The notes under the pieces: generated by a model | Database searches by the model: none | Told to the model about the DNA's origin: nothing | What the model saw: the letters and a program-made list of their open reading frames with translations, nothing else | Position numbers and translations under genes: made by a program | In this document: one piece after another, positions 33,880 to 42,186 of the stretch | How positions within the stretch are numbered: the first letter of the stretch is position 1 | Layout of the letters: every line of letters begins with the position of its first letter | Source of the DNA: DASPJL01 sp035628645 | GTDB lineage: Bacteria > Bacteroidota > Bacteroidia > Cytophagales > Cyclobacteriaceae | Reading direction: 5' to 3' | Assembly: GCA_035628645.1 (NCBI GenBank) | Contig: DASPJL010000047.1 | Location: forward strand, 1 to 44,292 | DNA length: 44,292 nucleotides

Positions 33880-34545
33880 TTTCTCAAACTTTTGTTCAAT
33901 TAAAGAATAGAACATCAAATAAACAAAAGCAAGCATGCAGGAAAAAACAAAAGTCATAGCCATGGCGGACGGAATAAATAATGTTTCATAGGCGCTTTGC
34001 AAAAGTTGAAACGGCCTGGTCACAATATCCCAACTGTTCCATCGAAGTACTCTTCCAAGATAAATCCCAAAACTTCCAAGTCCGACAAAAAGACCAGTAA
34101 TAAACCAGGACAACCACCTGTTTAGATTCTCTTTTAGGATCTGATGAATCAAATATAAAGAAATGAGACCCATCGCCAATCCGGTCAGCGCAGAGCTGAA
34201 AACAATGGAAGCATCATACCAAAGCGGAACATTACTTTCTTTGTGCAGGTGGATCAAATCCGTAATGATATAAGGCGCATTAGGAAAGAAAAGCAGCCAA
34301 AGACCGGCAAGCAACAATTTTGCCGGTAACATCCCTTTATAATGTTCCTGACAATATCTAAGCATAAAGGCAAAAACCAAAGGAAGGCCTGCCAAAAACA
34401 TATTCCATACAAGAAATAAATACATCCAGTCCCTGAAAAGAATTAACCTGACCGAAATTAAAAAACAACTGAATAAACAGCCCAAAGCAAGCATTCTGAA
34501 AGTTTGTCTCCAGGTAGAAGATTGATAATAATGGATAAGTGTCAT
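33877..34545 (-). CDS. DUF1361 membrane protein
   Basis: This 222-residue protein has about seven membrane helices. It matches DUF1361 by NMFLAGLPLVFAFMLRYCQEH, LLLAGLWLLFFPNAPYIITDLIHLHKESNVPLWYDA and GLGSFGIYLGRVLRWNSWDI. DUF1361 proteins are uncharacterised inner-membrane proteins. It is the last of a minus-strand series with the 170-residue protein and DUF4173, so the three may form one unit. Confidence 0.85.
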   Translation of the reverse strand: MTLIHYYQSSTWRQTFRMLALGCLFSCFLISVRLILFRDWMYLFLVWNMFLAGLPLVFAFMLRYCQEHYKGMLPAKLLLAGLWLLFFPNAPYIITDLIHLHKESNVPLWYDASIVFSSALTGLAMGLISLYLIHQILKENLNRWLSWFITGLFVGLGSFGIYLGRVLRWNSWDIVTRPFQLLQSAYETLFIPSAMAMTFVFSCMLAFVYLMFYSLIEQKFEK

Positions 34546-34572
34546 GTATAGTTGAGAATTATAAATGTTAAA

Positions 34573-35085
34573 TTATGAATTTCGAATTGTGAGAATGGCA
34601 AGCTTTTTTATTTCTTTCCTGCAAATCCATAAAGGAATTACTCCAAAAATGCCAAAAGAACAGTCAATCATTTGCCAATAAAAAGGGATCGATCGAATGG
34701 AACCGGCAATGATAGCAAGGGGAATAATACCTGCGCAGGCAATCATTCCAAATTCTATTACCCATATATTTTTTACAGGATCTTTAAGAGGACCTATAAA
34801 AGCTACCGCTATCACTATATGAGCAAAAGCAAGCCAATCGGTACCATAAGCAATGAAGGGGTATTTAAGATTGGTTTCTTTAACCCCTGAATATACCTTT
34901 TCTATCCAGGTAAAAAACGTTGAATGCTCCATCCCTTGATTTATTAGAAAATCTCTTACAAATCCTAATTCCAATTCCAGCGGAAAAGCAGTTAATCCGC
35001 TCAATGTTAATCCAACCATAAAAATCCAGATCAGGAATTTGACTCTCCTTTTTATCCGGTCTTCCTTTGACTCGATTGATTCCAT
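34573..35085 (-). CDS. membrane protein of unknown function
   Basis: A 170-residue protein with four predicted membrane helices (about 17-36, 80-100, 112-132, 138-155), a basic N-terminal stretch (KRRVKF) and a periplasmic segment between the first two helices (FPLELELGFVRDFL ... YPFIAYGTDWLAFA). No family was recognised. It lies 33 bases after the DUF4173 gene and 27 before DUF1361, suggesting a shared transcript. Confidence 0.75.
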   Translation of the reverse strand: MESIESKEDRIKRRVKFLIWIFMVGLTLSGLTAFPLELELGFVRDFLINQGMEHSTFFTWIEKVYSGVKETNLKYPFIAYGTDWLAFAHIVIAVAFIGPLKDPVKNIWVIEFGMIACAGIIPLAIIAGSIRSIPFYWQMIDCSFGIFGVIPLWICRKEIKKLAILTIRNS

Positions 35086-35118
35086 AAGTATTTAATAAAA
35101 TGAGAATAATGATGCTTA

Positions 35119-36684
35119 CTATTTACTATTGGCCTGACTTTGAGTAATAAGAGGAAGCATACCTTTTAATTGGTCATATGTTTCTGCTTCAGCCAAATTC
35201 CAGGAAAGCCAGTTTCTATGCTCATAATCATTTATAAATCGTCTTGCTCTTTTTTCCAAAAGTTCCTGCTGTGTGGTATACTTTCCATCCCGATAAACCT
35301 CCGTTTCCTCTTTTGAGAACAATTCCTTATGCTCCATCAATACATGCAAACTTTTATCTGAAAGTGTTAAAAGAAAATGAGTGTCTATAACTTCAGACTT
35401 ATAATTCTTGATATTAAAAGAAGCGATAAAAACATCCCAATTAACGAGACTCATTAAAACCAGCATACCATATAAGGACAACGTATTGATTTTGTACAAA
35501 TAAAAAGCTGAGTTTGTATTCTTAATTTTGAGAAAAAGCGTGATGAGACCAAATAAAGTAAGTATTAAAAAGATAACAACGCCTATTCTTTTATAAGCAA
35601 GACCGTAGCTGTGAATGTAATGGTAATTCCTTATTCCGACTGAAAGCGCCAGTATTGCATTCTGGAAGATCCAGGTATAAGCCAAAATCTTGATGAACCT
35701 ATTCTTGCTGTGAAAATTGATATTCCCCTGAAAATAGTAGAGCAGAATCAAAACCGACAAAACAATGCTCAGGATCAGAAGATAAGTTCCTTCGTGTACA
35801 AACTGCCTTAAATCCTGAACTGACTTGGGATTGAAATCAAACCAAACCCAATTTATATCGATCCCATTCACGATAAGCAGCAAGGCGTTTACCATTACCA
35901 GCAAAATCACTCCCGACCTGAGAAAACTCCTGAGTTTCATAGAAATAGAAGGCGCGGATTTTGGAAAAAGATTCAAAGAAGGACCTTCCTTTTCTTTCCG
36001 AGTTTTTATCCTTAAAAGCTGATCCCTTTTCCCTACCTGAAGACCAAGAATACGTTGTATGTTTTGATTATAAATACCTGCGGCGATTAACCAGAAACCG
36101 ATGAGTATGAACATCAATCTTCCAAATGAAAAACTTTCAAAGAAAAAACTAAAGGAGGTTGCAAGCTGATCCCAGAAATCAGAAGACAATTGGTCAAAAA
36201 CCGGATTTGCCATTTTATAAATCCAATAGAAAACCGCTAGAATGAGTAGTGGAATGACACTGAGCCTTAAATACCCGAAAGTGACATTAAATCTTGTATT
36301 CCTGGAAAATGACAACCGTAATTCTGATTTCATTGTCGAAGGGATCATGTATAAATCCACGAAGAACTGAAGGAATGCGTAATACAAAGTTTTAAGCATG
36401 GCCTGATGGATAAAGCCCACCATCACTACCGTGAAAATAACATGAGCAAGCTTGCTTGTGGAGGAGTTAAACAGAACTACGCCAACTCCGGTAATTAAGG
36501 TTCCGAGAATGGTTATTTTGGCATTCCTATGGAACCAGGAATAAGGATTAAGGTACAAAAGCGCTGATATAAGTAGCACTGAAAATATCAGCAAATTAAT
36601 ACCTAATTCTTCCTCCCAGAAGAAGATGTTGTAGATCAATGTCAGTAAAAGTGTAAGCAGGAACTTAATGTTAATTGTTTTCAT
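35119..36684 (-). CDS. DUF4173 membrane protein
   Basis: The protein has about 12 membrane helices and the DUF4173 pattern (FWEEELGINLLIF at the start, YAFLQFFVDLYMIPSTMKSE, SYGLAYKRIGVVIFLILTLFGLI, AEAETYDQLKGMLP at the end). The ATG at 36684 (521 residues) begins with MKTINIKFLLTLLL, the natural family start. An in-frame ATG at 36765 adds 27 residues, much of it translated from the heptad array. The operator at 36790-36808 is just upstream of that longer start, so either may be used. Function is unknown. The neighbouring winged-helix gene probably controls it (inference). Confidence 0.85.
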   Translation of the reverse strand: MKTINIKFLLTLLLTLIYNIFFWEEELGINLLIFSVLLISALLYLNPYSWFHRNAKITILGTLITGVGVVLFNSSTSKLAHVIFTVVMVGFIHQAMLKTLYYAFLQFFVDLYMIPSTMKSELRLSFSRNTRFNVTFGYLRLSVIPLLILAVFYWIYKMANPVFDQLSSDFWDQLATSFSFFFESFSFGRLMFILIGFWLIAAGIYNQNIQRILGLQVGKRDQLLRIKTRKEKEGPSLNLFPKSAPSISMKLRSFLRSGVILLVMVNALLLIVNGIDINWVWFDFNPKSVQDLRQFVHEGTYLLILSIVLSVLILLYYFQGNINFHSKNRFIKILAYTWIFQNAILALSVGIRNYHYIHSYGLAYKRIGVVIFLILTLFGLITLFLKIKNTNSAFYLYKINTLSLYGMLVLMSLVNWDVFIASFNIKNYKSEVIDTHFLLTLSDKSLHVLMEHKELFSKEETEVYRDGKYTTQQELLEKRARRFINDYEHRNWLSWNLAEAETYDQLKGMLPLITQSQANSK

Positions 36685-36690
36685 GTGTTT

Positions 36691-36718
36691 GAGGTATGAG
36701 GTTCGAGGTTCGGGGAAG
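36691..36718. repeat. heptad array (GAGGTAT GAGGTTC GAGGTTC GGGGAAG)
   Basis: Four 7-bp units lie just upstream of the DUF4173 ATG at 36684, inside the longer alternative reading frame. Confidence 0.6.
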
Positions 36719-36789
36719 TTCACTTGGATCTTCTTATTTTTTTCCTTTAAATCGTTAACTATCATATAATTTTAAGTTATTTATTAAAG

Positions 36790-36808
36790 TACTTTGAATT
36801 ACAAAGTA
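36790..36808. promoter_or_regulatory. putative operator TACTTTG-N5-CAAAGTA upstream of DUF4173
   Basis: A perfect inverted repeat with 7-bp arms and a 5-base spacer lies between the winged-helix gene and the DUF4173 gene. The same arrangement is repeated in front of the regulator operon at 37748-37764. Confidence 0.6.
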
Positions 36809-36822
36809 AATATTCAAAAAAA

Positions 36823-37128
36823 TTATTTGTTGTCTGTATTTCTGATCAAAGATTCCAAAGCATTTAAGTGATCCTGAAAAGCCTTTTTACCAACTTTTGT
36901 AGCCATATAACTGGTATTTGGTTTCTTTCCGACAAAGCTCTTTTTTACTTCTATATAGTCGCTCTTTTCCAGCGCGTTCAAATGACTCGCCAGGTTGCCA
37001 TCCGTCAGTTGCAGCGTTTCTTTCAGATAACTGAAGTCAACTGATTCGTTCACCATCAGAATGGACATTACCCCCAGTCTGATCCTGTTTTCAAAAGCCT
37101 TATTTAAATTTCCTATTAAATTTTTCAC
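36823..37128 (-). CDS. winged-helix transcriptional regulator
   Basis: This 101-residue DNA-binding protein of the HTH_34/MarR-like group has AFENRIRLGVMSILMVNESVDFSYLKETLQLTDGNLASHLNALEKSDYI, whose LTDGNLASHLNALE is the recognition helix. The wing follows as FVGKKPNTSYMATKVGKKAF. The start overlaps the stop of the preceding membrane-protein gene by 4 bases, so they are coupled. Two copies of an inverted repeat (ACTTTG-N5-CAAAGT) flank the unit and are its likely binding sites. It may be autoregulatory. Confidence 0.88.
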   Translation of the reverse strand: MKNLIGNLNKAFENRIRLGVMSILMVNESVDFSYLKETLQLTDGNLASHLNALEKSDYIEVKKSFVGKKPNTSYMATKVGKKAFQDHLNALESLIRNTDNK

Positions 37129-37739
37129 CGTTCGTATTTACGATACATGACTGCTCCATAGATAATGTGTAAAACCCCAAATCCTATGGACCAGAAAATC
37201 AATCCGTATCCTCCTATAAAAGCATTTATTAATCCCAACCCTATTTCACAATAACCCAGATACCGCACATCGTCTAAAGTATATTTACTTCCATTTAACA
37301 ATGCCATTCCATAAAAGATCAACATGGCAGAAGCAATCAATGGAGGATAGTGATCAAGCAAAGCCAGGCAAAACAATCCGCCGGTAATTAAAGGAACGGC
37401 AAGATTTATCAGCAACCTTTTGCTTGTTTTATCCCAGAACCGCTGATCCTTCTTTTTGGCTTGTCTCGCCGTCAGGTAAATGCCCGTTCCTATTGACAGC
37501 AAAAGAACTAAAGCCGCATCAAGAAAGAAGAATCGCAGGGATTCATAGTCTTTTCTCACGTATATCTCACTTGATCCAAAGGGTATTTCATAGTACAAAA
37601 ACGCGGCAGCGGCGCCAATCAAAGCAAATATTCCGGCAGCTATCCCTGACAAACCGCTGAGGGATATAAACCTTGAGCTCTTTTCCATCAAAGACCTGAT
37701 CTCTGATAGTTGCTCTAAATGTTGTTGTCTTTCGTTCAT
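37125..37739 (-). CDS. membrane protein paired with the winged-helix regulator
   Basis: This 204-residue protein has an N-terminal cytoplasmic helix (MNERQQHLEQLSEIRSLMEKS) and about six membrane helices (SGLSGIAAGIFALIGAAAAF first). No named family was recognised. Such proteins are common beside HTH_34 genes in Bacteroidota and may sense envelope state and hold the regulator (inference). The gene starts 9 bases after the operator at 37748-37764, so the promoter is close. Confidence 0.8.
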   Translation of the reverse strand: MNERQQHLEQLSEIRSLMEKSSRFISLSGLSGIAAGIFALIGAAAAFLYYEIPFGSSEIYVRKDYESLRFFFLDAALVLLLSIGTGIYLTARQAKKKDQRFWDKTSKRLLINLAVPLITGGLFCLALLDHYPPLIASAMLIFYGMALLNGSKYTLDDVRYLGYCEIGLGLINAFIGGYGLIFWSIGFGVLHIIYGAVMYRKYER

Positions 37740-37747
37740 CTAAAAGT

Positions 37748-37788
37748 ACTTTGAGATGCAAAGTTAATAGAAGATTTTAATTCTGCAA
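37748..37788 (-). promoter_or_regulatory. promoter of the regulator operon, overlapped by its operator
   Basis: The inverted repeat ACTTTG-AGATG-CAAAGT (37748-37764) overlaps a -7 box reading TAACTTTG on the minus strand (complement of 37759-37766). A TTG (complement of 37786-37788) lies 19 bases upstream. The start codon is 15 to 20 bases from the expected transcription start. A regulator bound here would block this promoter. Confidence 0.65.
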
Positions 37789-37798
37789 GAAAAATTTT

Positions 37799-37871
37799 GA
37801 AGTGGGAGTGGGAAGTTAGAAGCTCGAAGTGGGAAGTGAAGTCTTCCAACTTCCCGCTTCCTACTTCCAAC
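37799..37871. repeat. heptad array on both strands with a near-perfect 12-bp hairpin
   Basis: AGTGGGA-type heptads run to about 37840. Then TTCCAAC TTCCCGC TTCCTAC TTCCAAC (37844-37871) runs up to the amidohydrolase stop codon. GAAGTGGGAAGT (37826-37837) pairs with ACTTCCCGCTTC (37849-37860) with one mismatch. Confidence 0.6.
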
Positions 37872-39004
37872 TACTCCGGAAACTGACTCTTATCGATACC
37901 CGGTATAATCCGGAGGGCATTTTTATAGTATATCTTTTTCAGTACTTCATCACTTAGACCCAGTCCGTACATTTTCCAGAAAGCATGGTATTTTTTATGG
38001 TAGGGAAAATATTCATCTTCTGTTTCGAGTACACGGAAATACGTTTCATATTCCGCCGGTATCCAACTGTCTTTTCCAAACAAAATCCTATCCTGGTAAT
38101 TCTCGAAAAATTGTTTTGCTCTTCGTGGTTGCCTGCCAAGCTCAGCTATGATGGCGCCGAACTCGACATTTACATTAGGAAGAGCATCCAATAGTTTTCC
38201 TAAATGATCCAGGTCATTGGCAAACCATCCGAAGTGTGCGTCTATAAAGGTGGTATTTTTATGTTTTCGAAATACATTATGCTGTTGTTGAATAAGGTCT
38301 TCCCATGAAGCAGGGTCAGTATCGCTGCGTTTCCTGTTGGGATTTATCAGCAACTCCAGCCAGCGTTCATTGTTTTCATCCGCTTCCTGCCAAAATTGCT
38401 TTGGATCAGCAGTATGGATCAAAACCGGGATACCAAGTTCTCCGCATTTTTCCCAAATCGGATCTAACCTCGGATCGTCTACCCGTAAAATATTCCCGTC
38501 ACTGTCTTTATAAGAAAAGCCCAGGCTTTTATAGACCTTTAATCCTTTTGCGCCCGATTTTACATCTGCTTCCAGCTCCTTCACGGCTTTTTTAGTCCAG
38601 TCTTTCTCCCCTACTCCTGAAAAGGAAATATTGGTGAAGACAATCAATCTGTTCGGATCTGTTTTTTTTGCGTTTTCAATAGCGTCAACCAGATAGTCAT
38701 GATCCCTTACATCAAAAATGCCGTTCTTCCTGGTAAAACCCTTGCCGCTTAAATTAACCATTACCTGTAAATTCAGGCTGTCCATTTGTTTTATCAAATA
38801 TGCCAGGTCTTGCGTAGGCATCTGAGGCTGATGGCTGTGCACATCAATGAATGGAAATTTGGCCCTTTTTACATGATGCTCGGGCACTACAAGGGTAGAT
38901 GGAGGATTATAGGTTTCAAAGTCAATTTTGTCTTTTCCTTTTTGAGCAATTGCCTGTTGTGTTACAAGCAGGGTTAGTAAGAGGTATCCGAAAATCTTCG
39001 TCAT
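37871..39004 (-). CDS. secreted amidohydrolase-family protein
   Basis: This 377-residue protein has a signal peptide (FGYLLLTLLVTQQAIAQ) followed by a TIM-barrel amidohydrolase-2 type domain. It has FIDVHSHQPQ (the HxH metal motif), TTFIDAHFGWFANDL, VEFGAIIAELGRQPRRAKQFFENYQDRILFGKDSW (the conserved Asp) and ALRIIPG near the end. The family hydrolyses or decarboxylates cyclic substrates, but the substrate here is unknown. The stop codon abuts a heptad array. Confidence 0.88.
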   Translation of the reverse strand: MTKIFGYLLLTLLVTQQAIAQKGKDKIDFETYNPPSTLVVPEHHVKRAKFPFIDVHSHQPQMPTQDLAYLIKQMDSLNLQVMVNLSGKGFTRKNGIFDVRDHDYLVDAIENAKKTDPNRLIVFTNISFSGVGEKDWTKKAVKELEADVKSGAKGLKVYKSLGFSYKDSDGNILRVDDPRLDPIWEKCGELGIPVLIHTADPKQFWQEADENNERWLELLINPNRKRSDTDPASWEDLIQQQHNVFRKHKNTTFIDAHFGWFANDLDHLGKLLDALPNVNVEFGAIIAELGRQPRRAKQFFENYQDRILFGKDSWIPAEYETYFRVLETEDEYFPYHKKYHAFWKMYGLGLSDEVLKKIYYKNALRIIPGIDKSQFPE

Positions 39005-39026
39005 TTTTTATCTTTTGATTAGCATT

Positions 39027-39061
39027 TAGATTTGACAACTTTTAAAAAGTTGTCAAATCTA
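39027..39061. repeat. long palindrome with 17-bp arms
   Basis: AGATTTGACAACTTTT and its exact complement flank a single A, extended by one T/A pair. It lies 4 bases from the end of the transposase remnant, in front of the amidohydrolase gene. A second copy is at 40937-40969. Confidence 0.8.
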
Positions 39062-39065
39062 GTGG

Positions 39066-39539
39066 TTAATCATCTTCCATGATATATTTTTCAGTATAAA
39101 TGATTTTCTGCTGTATCGAATGAAAATGTTCATAATCATTTTTATCACCAAACCAGTTTATCACTTCCTGCTTTTTTAATTTACTTGGTTTTTCTATTAA
39201 AATCCTGCCATATGAACTCCACTTCCACTCTTTAAAATCGTCTATCAATCCGTGATGTCTGGGATTGGCATGTATATAGTAAATTAAATTTGTAAAATAT
39301 TTATCATTGTCGATACACACTCTTTTAAATGGAGTCTGGAATAATGTACCAATTCTATTTTGTTGCTTATTATAGGCCATTGCATAGGACTGAAAAAACT
39401 TTCTAAACTGATGACTGACTCTGTCATGAACCGTTTTTAGTGGATTATCAATAGTAGGCAAATCCTTTATTTTTACTAATAAATGGAAATGGTTTCCCAA
39501 TAAACAATAGGCAAATGTGTCTAGCTGGCTTTGTCTGGT
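39066..39539 (-). pseudogene. REP-associated tyrosine transposase (RAYT) remnant
   Basis: The frame encodes TRQSQLDTFAYCLLGNHFHLLV, the HUH (HFH) motif of Y1 transposases, then GTLFQTPFKRVCIDNDKYFTNLIYYIHANPRHHGLI and EWKWSSYGRIL, a RAYT-type C-terminal region. The N-terminal part with the YxVYNRG motif is missing; an in-frame stop lies directly upstream (complement of 39540-39542). The usual PNHFH reads GNHFH, another sign of decay. It is therefore a 5'-truncated copy of a single-domain transposase that mobilises or scatters REP palindromes. A palindrome sits beside it. Confidence 0.8.
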
Positions 39540-39572
39540 TTACATTTTTTTCATTTTAAATCCGAGAGGTAA

Positions 39573-39580
39573 TATATTTG
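39573..39580 (+). promoter_or_regulatory. putative -7 box of the DUF3078 gene
   Basis: TATATTTG fits TAnnTTTG, 32 bases before the ATG. No clear TTG at -33 was found. Confidence 0.4.
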
Positions 39581-39612
39581 GCCAAAATACTTAAACCGAC
39601 TTAACCTTCATC

Positions 39613-40500
39613 ATGCTAACATTAAAAAACCTTCTACTGACAGCAGTATTTTCACTGATTACTTTTTTAATCTATGCTCAAACCGATACAACCTCTAACT
39701 GGAAACGGTCTTTCAGTTCAGGCTTAAATTTCAACCAGGCTTCCTTTAGTGACAATTGGAAAGGAGGGGGAGTAAATTCGATTGCGTTGGGATCTTTTCT
39801 TAATGCCAGGGCAAATTATGAATCTGAGGAACTTACCTTTTCCAACGAACTGGACCTTTTGTATGGGATACAAAAAAATAAAGATCAAAGCGCAAGAAAG
39901 ACTACTGACCGGATATTTTTTGACTCCAAATTAGGATATAAATTATCCCCTGTATGGAGCGCCTTTGTCTCGGTAAACTTCCTTTCTCAGTTTGATTTAG
40001 GTTACCGATATACTGATTCACTTGGTGAAGAAAGAAGGGCATTGATCTCCAAATTCTTTTCTCCGGCATACCTTACCTCCTCTCTTGGGTTTGAGTACAA
40101 GCCTAAAGAGTATTTCTGGATGCGTTTTGGAGTTGGAACCTTCAGACAAACTTTTGTGGGTGACAAAAACATTTACAGAGATGAGCCATTGAATTATGGT
40201 GTTCCGATTGGAAAAAGAGTCCGCAATGAATTGGCCCTTCAGTATATCGCTAATTTAGACAAGGACATTGCGCAAAATTTAAATTTAAAAGCACGATTTA
40301 CAGCATTTGCCAATTATGAAACCCTCGACGCTATAGATACAAGACTTGATGTGATCCTTACTGCCAAGATCAACAAATTTGTAAATGTAAATTTAACAGG
40401 TACAGCGTTATATGATCAGGATATGGATTATAAAATCCAATATAGCCAATCTTTAGCCCTTGGTATTCTCTATAATTTTTCTGAATTTCCTGTTAAATAA
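39613..40500 (+). CDS. DUF3078 outer-membrane protein
   Basis: This 295-residue protein has a signal peptide (KNLLLTAVFSLITFLIYAQ). It carries the family pattern DTTSNWKRSFSSGLNFNQASFSDNWKGGGVNSIAL, then NELDLLYGIQKNKDQSARKTTDRIFFDSKLGYKLSPVWSAF and a barrel-like series of strands ending in YNFSEFPVK. DUF3078 proteins are Bacteroidota outer-membrane beta-barrels of unknown role. It is followed by mscL after 23 bases, so the two probably share a transcript. Confidence 0.9.
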   Translation: MLTLKNLLLTAVFSLITFLIYAQTDTTSNWKRSFSSGLNFNQASFSDNWKGGGVNSIALGSFLNARANYESEELTFSNELDLLYGIQKNKDQSARKTTDRIFFDSKLGYKLSPVWSAFVSVNFLSQFDLGYRYTDSLGEERRALISKFFSPAYLTSSLGFEYKPKEYFWMRFGVGTFRQTFVGDKNIYRDEPLNYGVPIGKRVRNELALQYIANLDKDIAQNLNLKARFTAFANYETLDAIDTRLDVILTAKINKFVNVNLTGTALYDQDMDYKIQYSQSLALGILYNFSEFPVK

Positions 40501-40523
40501 ACTAACCCGCTAAACATCAACCT

Positions 40524-40916
40524 ATGCTACAAGAATTTAAAAAGTTTATCACCCGCGGCAACGTTATTGACCTTGCGGTCGGTATCATGATTGGCGCTGC
40601 TTTTAACAGCATTGTTAAATCACTGGTGGACGATATTATAATGCCACCCATTGGATTAATACTGAACAATGTTAATTTTTCGGATCTAATGTTACGAATA
40701 GGCGGAACGGATGAAGCTCCCGTTACCATTAATTATGGAAACTTTATTCAAATTGTCATCCAGTTTTTAATCATTGCTTTTGTAATCTTTTTACTGGTAA
40801 AAGGAATTAATGCATTCAGAAAGAAAGAAGAAGATAATCCGACACCAGCTCCTGCACCTCCAACAGGAGAAGAAAAGCTGCTAATGGAAATAAGAGATTT
40901 ATTAAAAAAACAATAA
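40524..40916 (+). CDS. mscL: large-conductance mechanosensitive channel
   Basis: This 130-residue MscL has the family pattern FKKFITRGNVIDLAVGIMIGAAFNSIVKSLVDDIIMPPIGLIL, the first pore helix, then a loop with Asn and Gly, a second helix (FIQIVIQFLIIAFVIFLLVKGINAF), and a C-terminal helical bundle EEKLLMEIRDLLKKQ. It opens under membrane tension to release solutes in osmotic downshock. The palindrome beyond its end could serve as terminator. Confidence 0.96.
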   Translation: MLQEFKKFITRGNVIDLAVGIMIGAAFNSIVKSLVDDIIMPPIGLILNNVNFSDLMLRIGGTDEAPVTINYGNFIQIVIQFLIIAFVIFLLVKGINAFRKKEEDNPTPAPAPPTGEEKLLMEIRDLLKKQ

Positions 40917-40921
40917 AATAA

Positions 40922-40969
40922 AGATTTGACAACTTTAGATTTGACAACTTTTAAAAAGTTGTCAAATCT
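40922..40969. repeat. second copy of the long palindrome plus a tandem half-copy
   Basis: AGATTTGACAACTTT (40922-40936) is followed by the complete palindrome AGATTTGACAACTTTT-A-complement (40937-40969). The copy at 39027-39061 is identical over the core 33 bases. Bases of the right arm form the stop codon of the oxidoreductase gene. Confidence 0.8.
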
Positions 40970-42047
40970 GGCTTAGCCACAAATCGATCGGCTTAACTAC
41001 TTTAGGATTAAAGGGCAATGCTATCTTTTTCCCTGAACCGGCCGAAGCATAGGCTGCGTAAGTAATTTCCAAAACCGCCCTACCATCTTCCCCCGTAAGT
41101 AATGGTTCTTTATCTTCTCTCACACAATTTATAAAGTGCCTCAATTCGTGGGGATATCCCTGATTAAAAACTTCTTCAAAAATCGTAAAGCTCCAGCCCT
41201 GTGTAGTGTCTGCTTTTTCCATTGCATATCCATAACCATTCTTGCTGTAAGTAACAGACGCATTGCCCATAAAAAGATCAGCATAAATCACTCCGCCTGT
41301 TCCATGAATTTCACACCTGTCGTCCATCCCTCCATGTTTTGCCCAACTATTTTCCGCCACACATACCACATCGTTTTCAAATTCTACAATTACGACAGAA
41401 TTGTCTTCACCCTTTGTTCTTTCTTTATGATAAAAGGTATTCATTGTGGCATACACACTTTTTGCTTTGGCATTTTTCAACATCCACCTAAACCATCCAA
41501 AAGCATGACATCCCATATCCATTAATACTCCACCACCAGCCTGATTGATATCATAGAACCAATCCGAATGAGGACCTGAATGTTTCTCCCCTTGCTTCAA
41601 CATATAGATATCACCCACGGCTCCTTCCGACACCAAATGCCTGGCTCTTTCATATTTAGGTGCAAAACATAATTCCTCCGCGTACATTAATTTTACCCCC
41701 GCCTTTTTACATGAATCAATCATCTCGTCGGCTTCTTCCAGAGTTATAGCCAGCGGCTTCTCAATGATGACATGCTTTTTAGCGCTTGCTGCCAGAAGCG
41801 TCGCCCGCGAATGCAGGAAGTTTGGCAAACAAATATCTACCACTTCGCAGCCTGATTCATTTATTGCTTTATCCAGATCATCGTACCATTGAGGAATATT
41901 ACGTTTTTCAGCAAAAGTCTTTGCCCTTTCCGGATTTCGGGCATAAACCGCCACCACTTCTGCTTCAGGAATAAACCGGTGATAGGATTCAAAATGAATG
42001 TCGGCAATAAAACCTGCGCCAAGGATTACGACTTTTGTTCTGTTCAT
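40962..42047 (-). CDS. Gfo/Idh/MocA family oxidoreductase
   Basis: This 361-residue NAD(P)-dependent dehydrogenase has the N-terminal Rossmann motif VVILGAGFIADIHFESY, the EKP catalytic motif in VIIEKPLAITLEEAD, and the middle GGGVLMDMGCHAFGWFRWML with His. Members oxidise or epimerise sugars and inositol-like substrates. No partner gene shows the substrate. The last residues are WLSQI, with the stop codon TGA taken from the palindrome repeat. The gene stands alone. Confidence 0.92.
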   Translation of the reverse strand: MNRTKVVILGAGFIADIHFESYHRFIPEAEVVAVYARNPERAKTFAEKRNIPQWYDDLDKAINESGCEVVDICLPNFLHSRATLLAASAKKHVIIEKPLAITLEEADEMIDSCKKAGVKLMYAEELCFAPKYERARHLVSEGAVGDIYMLKQGEKHSGPHSDWFYDINQAGGGVLMDMGCHAFGWFRWMLKNAKAKSVYATMNTFYHKERTKGEDNSVVIVEFENDVVCVAENSWAKHGGMDDRCEIHGTGGVIYADLFMGNASVTYSKNGYGYAMEKADTTQGWSFTIFEEVFNQGYPHELRHFINCVREDKEPLLTGEDGRAVLEITYAAYASAGSGKKIALPFNPKVVKPIDLWLSQI

Positions 42048-42186
42048 AAAAATTGCTCGTAAAGGTTAATTTCTAATAATATTAAATTTAACCTAATCCT
42101 GATATTAATCATTAAATACAATCCTCATTTATCTCTTTCTTATACATTAAAGATCTCCTTACCCTCCCTTAAAATAACAACAGGAG

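Noticed and set aside
36684..36765. A separate four-helix-bundle gene in front of DUF4173
   Set aside because: Only about 14 codons resemble such a protein, far too short for a gene; kept only as a possible relic.
37799..37871. CRISPR array
   Set aside because: The unit is 7 bp with no spacers and no cas genes are present; it is a simple heptad array.
39066..39539. Intact IS200/IS605-type transposon
   Set aside because: The transposase lacks its N-terminal domain, has an in-frame stop upstream and a mutated PNHFH motif, and no complete ends can be defined.
41136..41525. 129-codon plus-strand frame inside the oxidoreductase gene
   Set aside because: Antisense shadow rich in His, Phe and Cys; the opposite frame has the Rossmann and EKP motifs.
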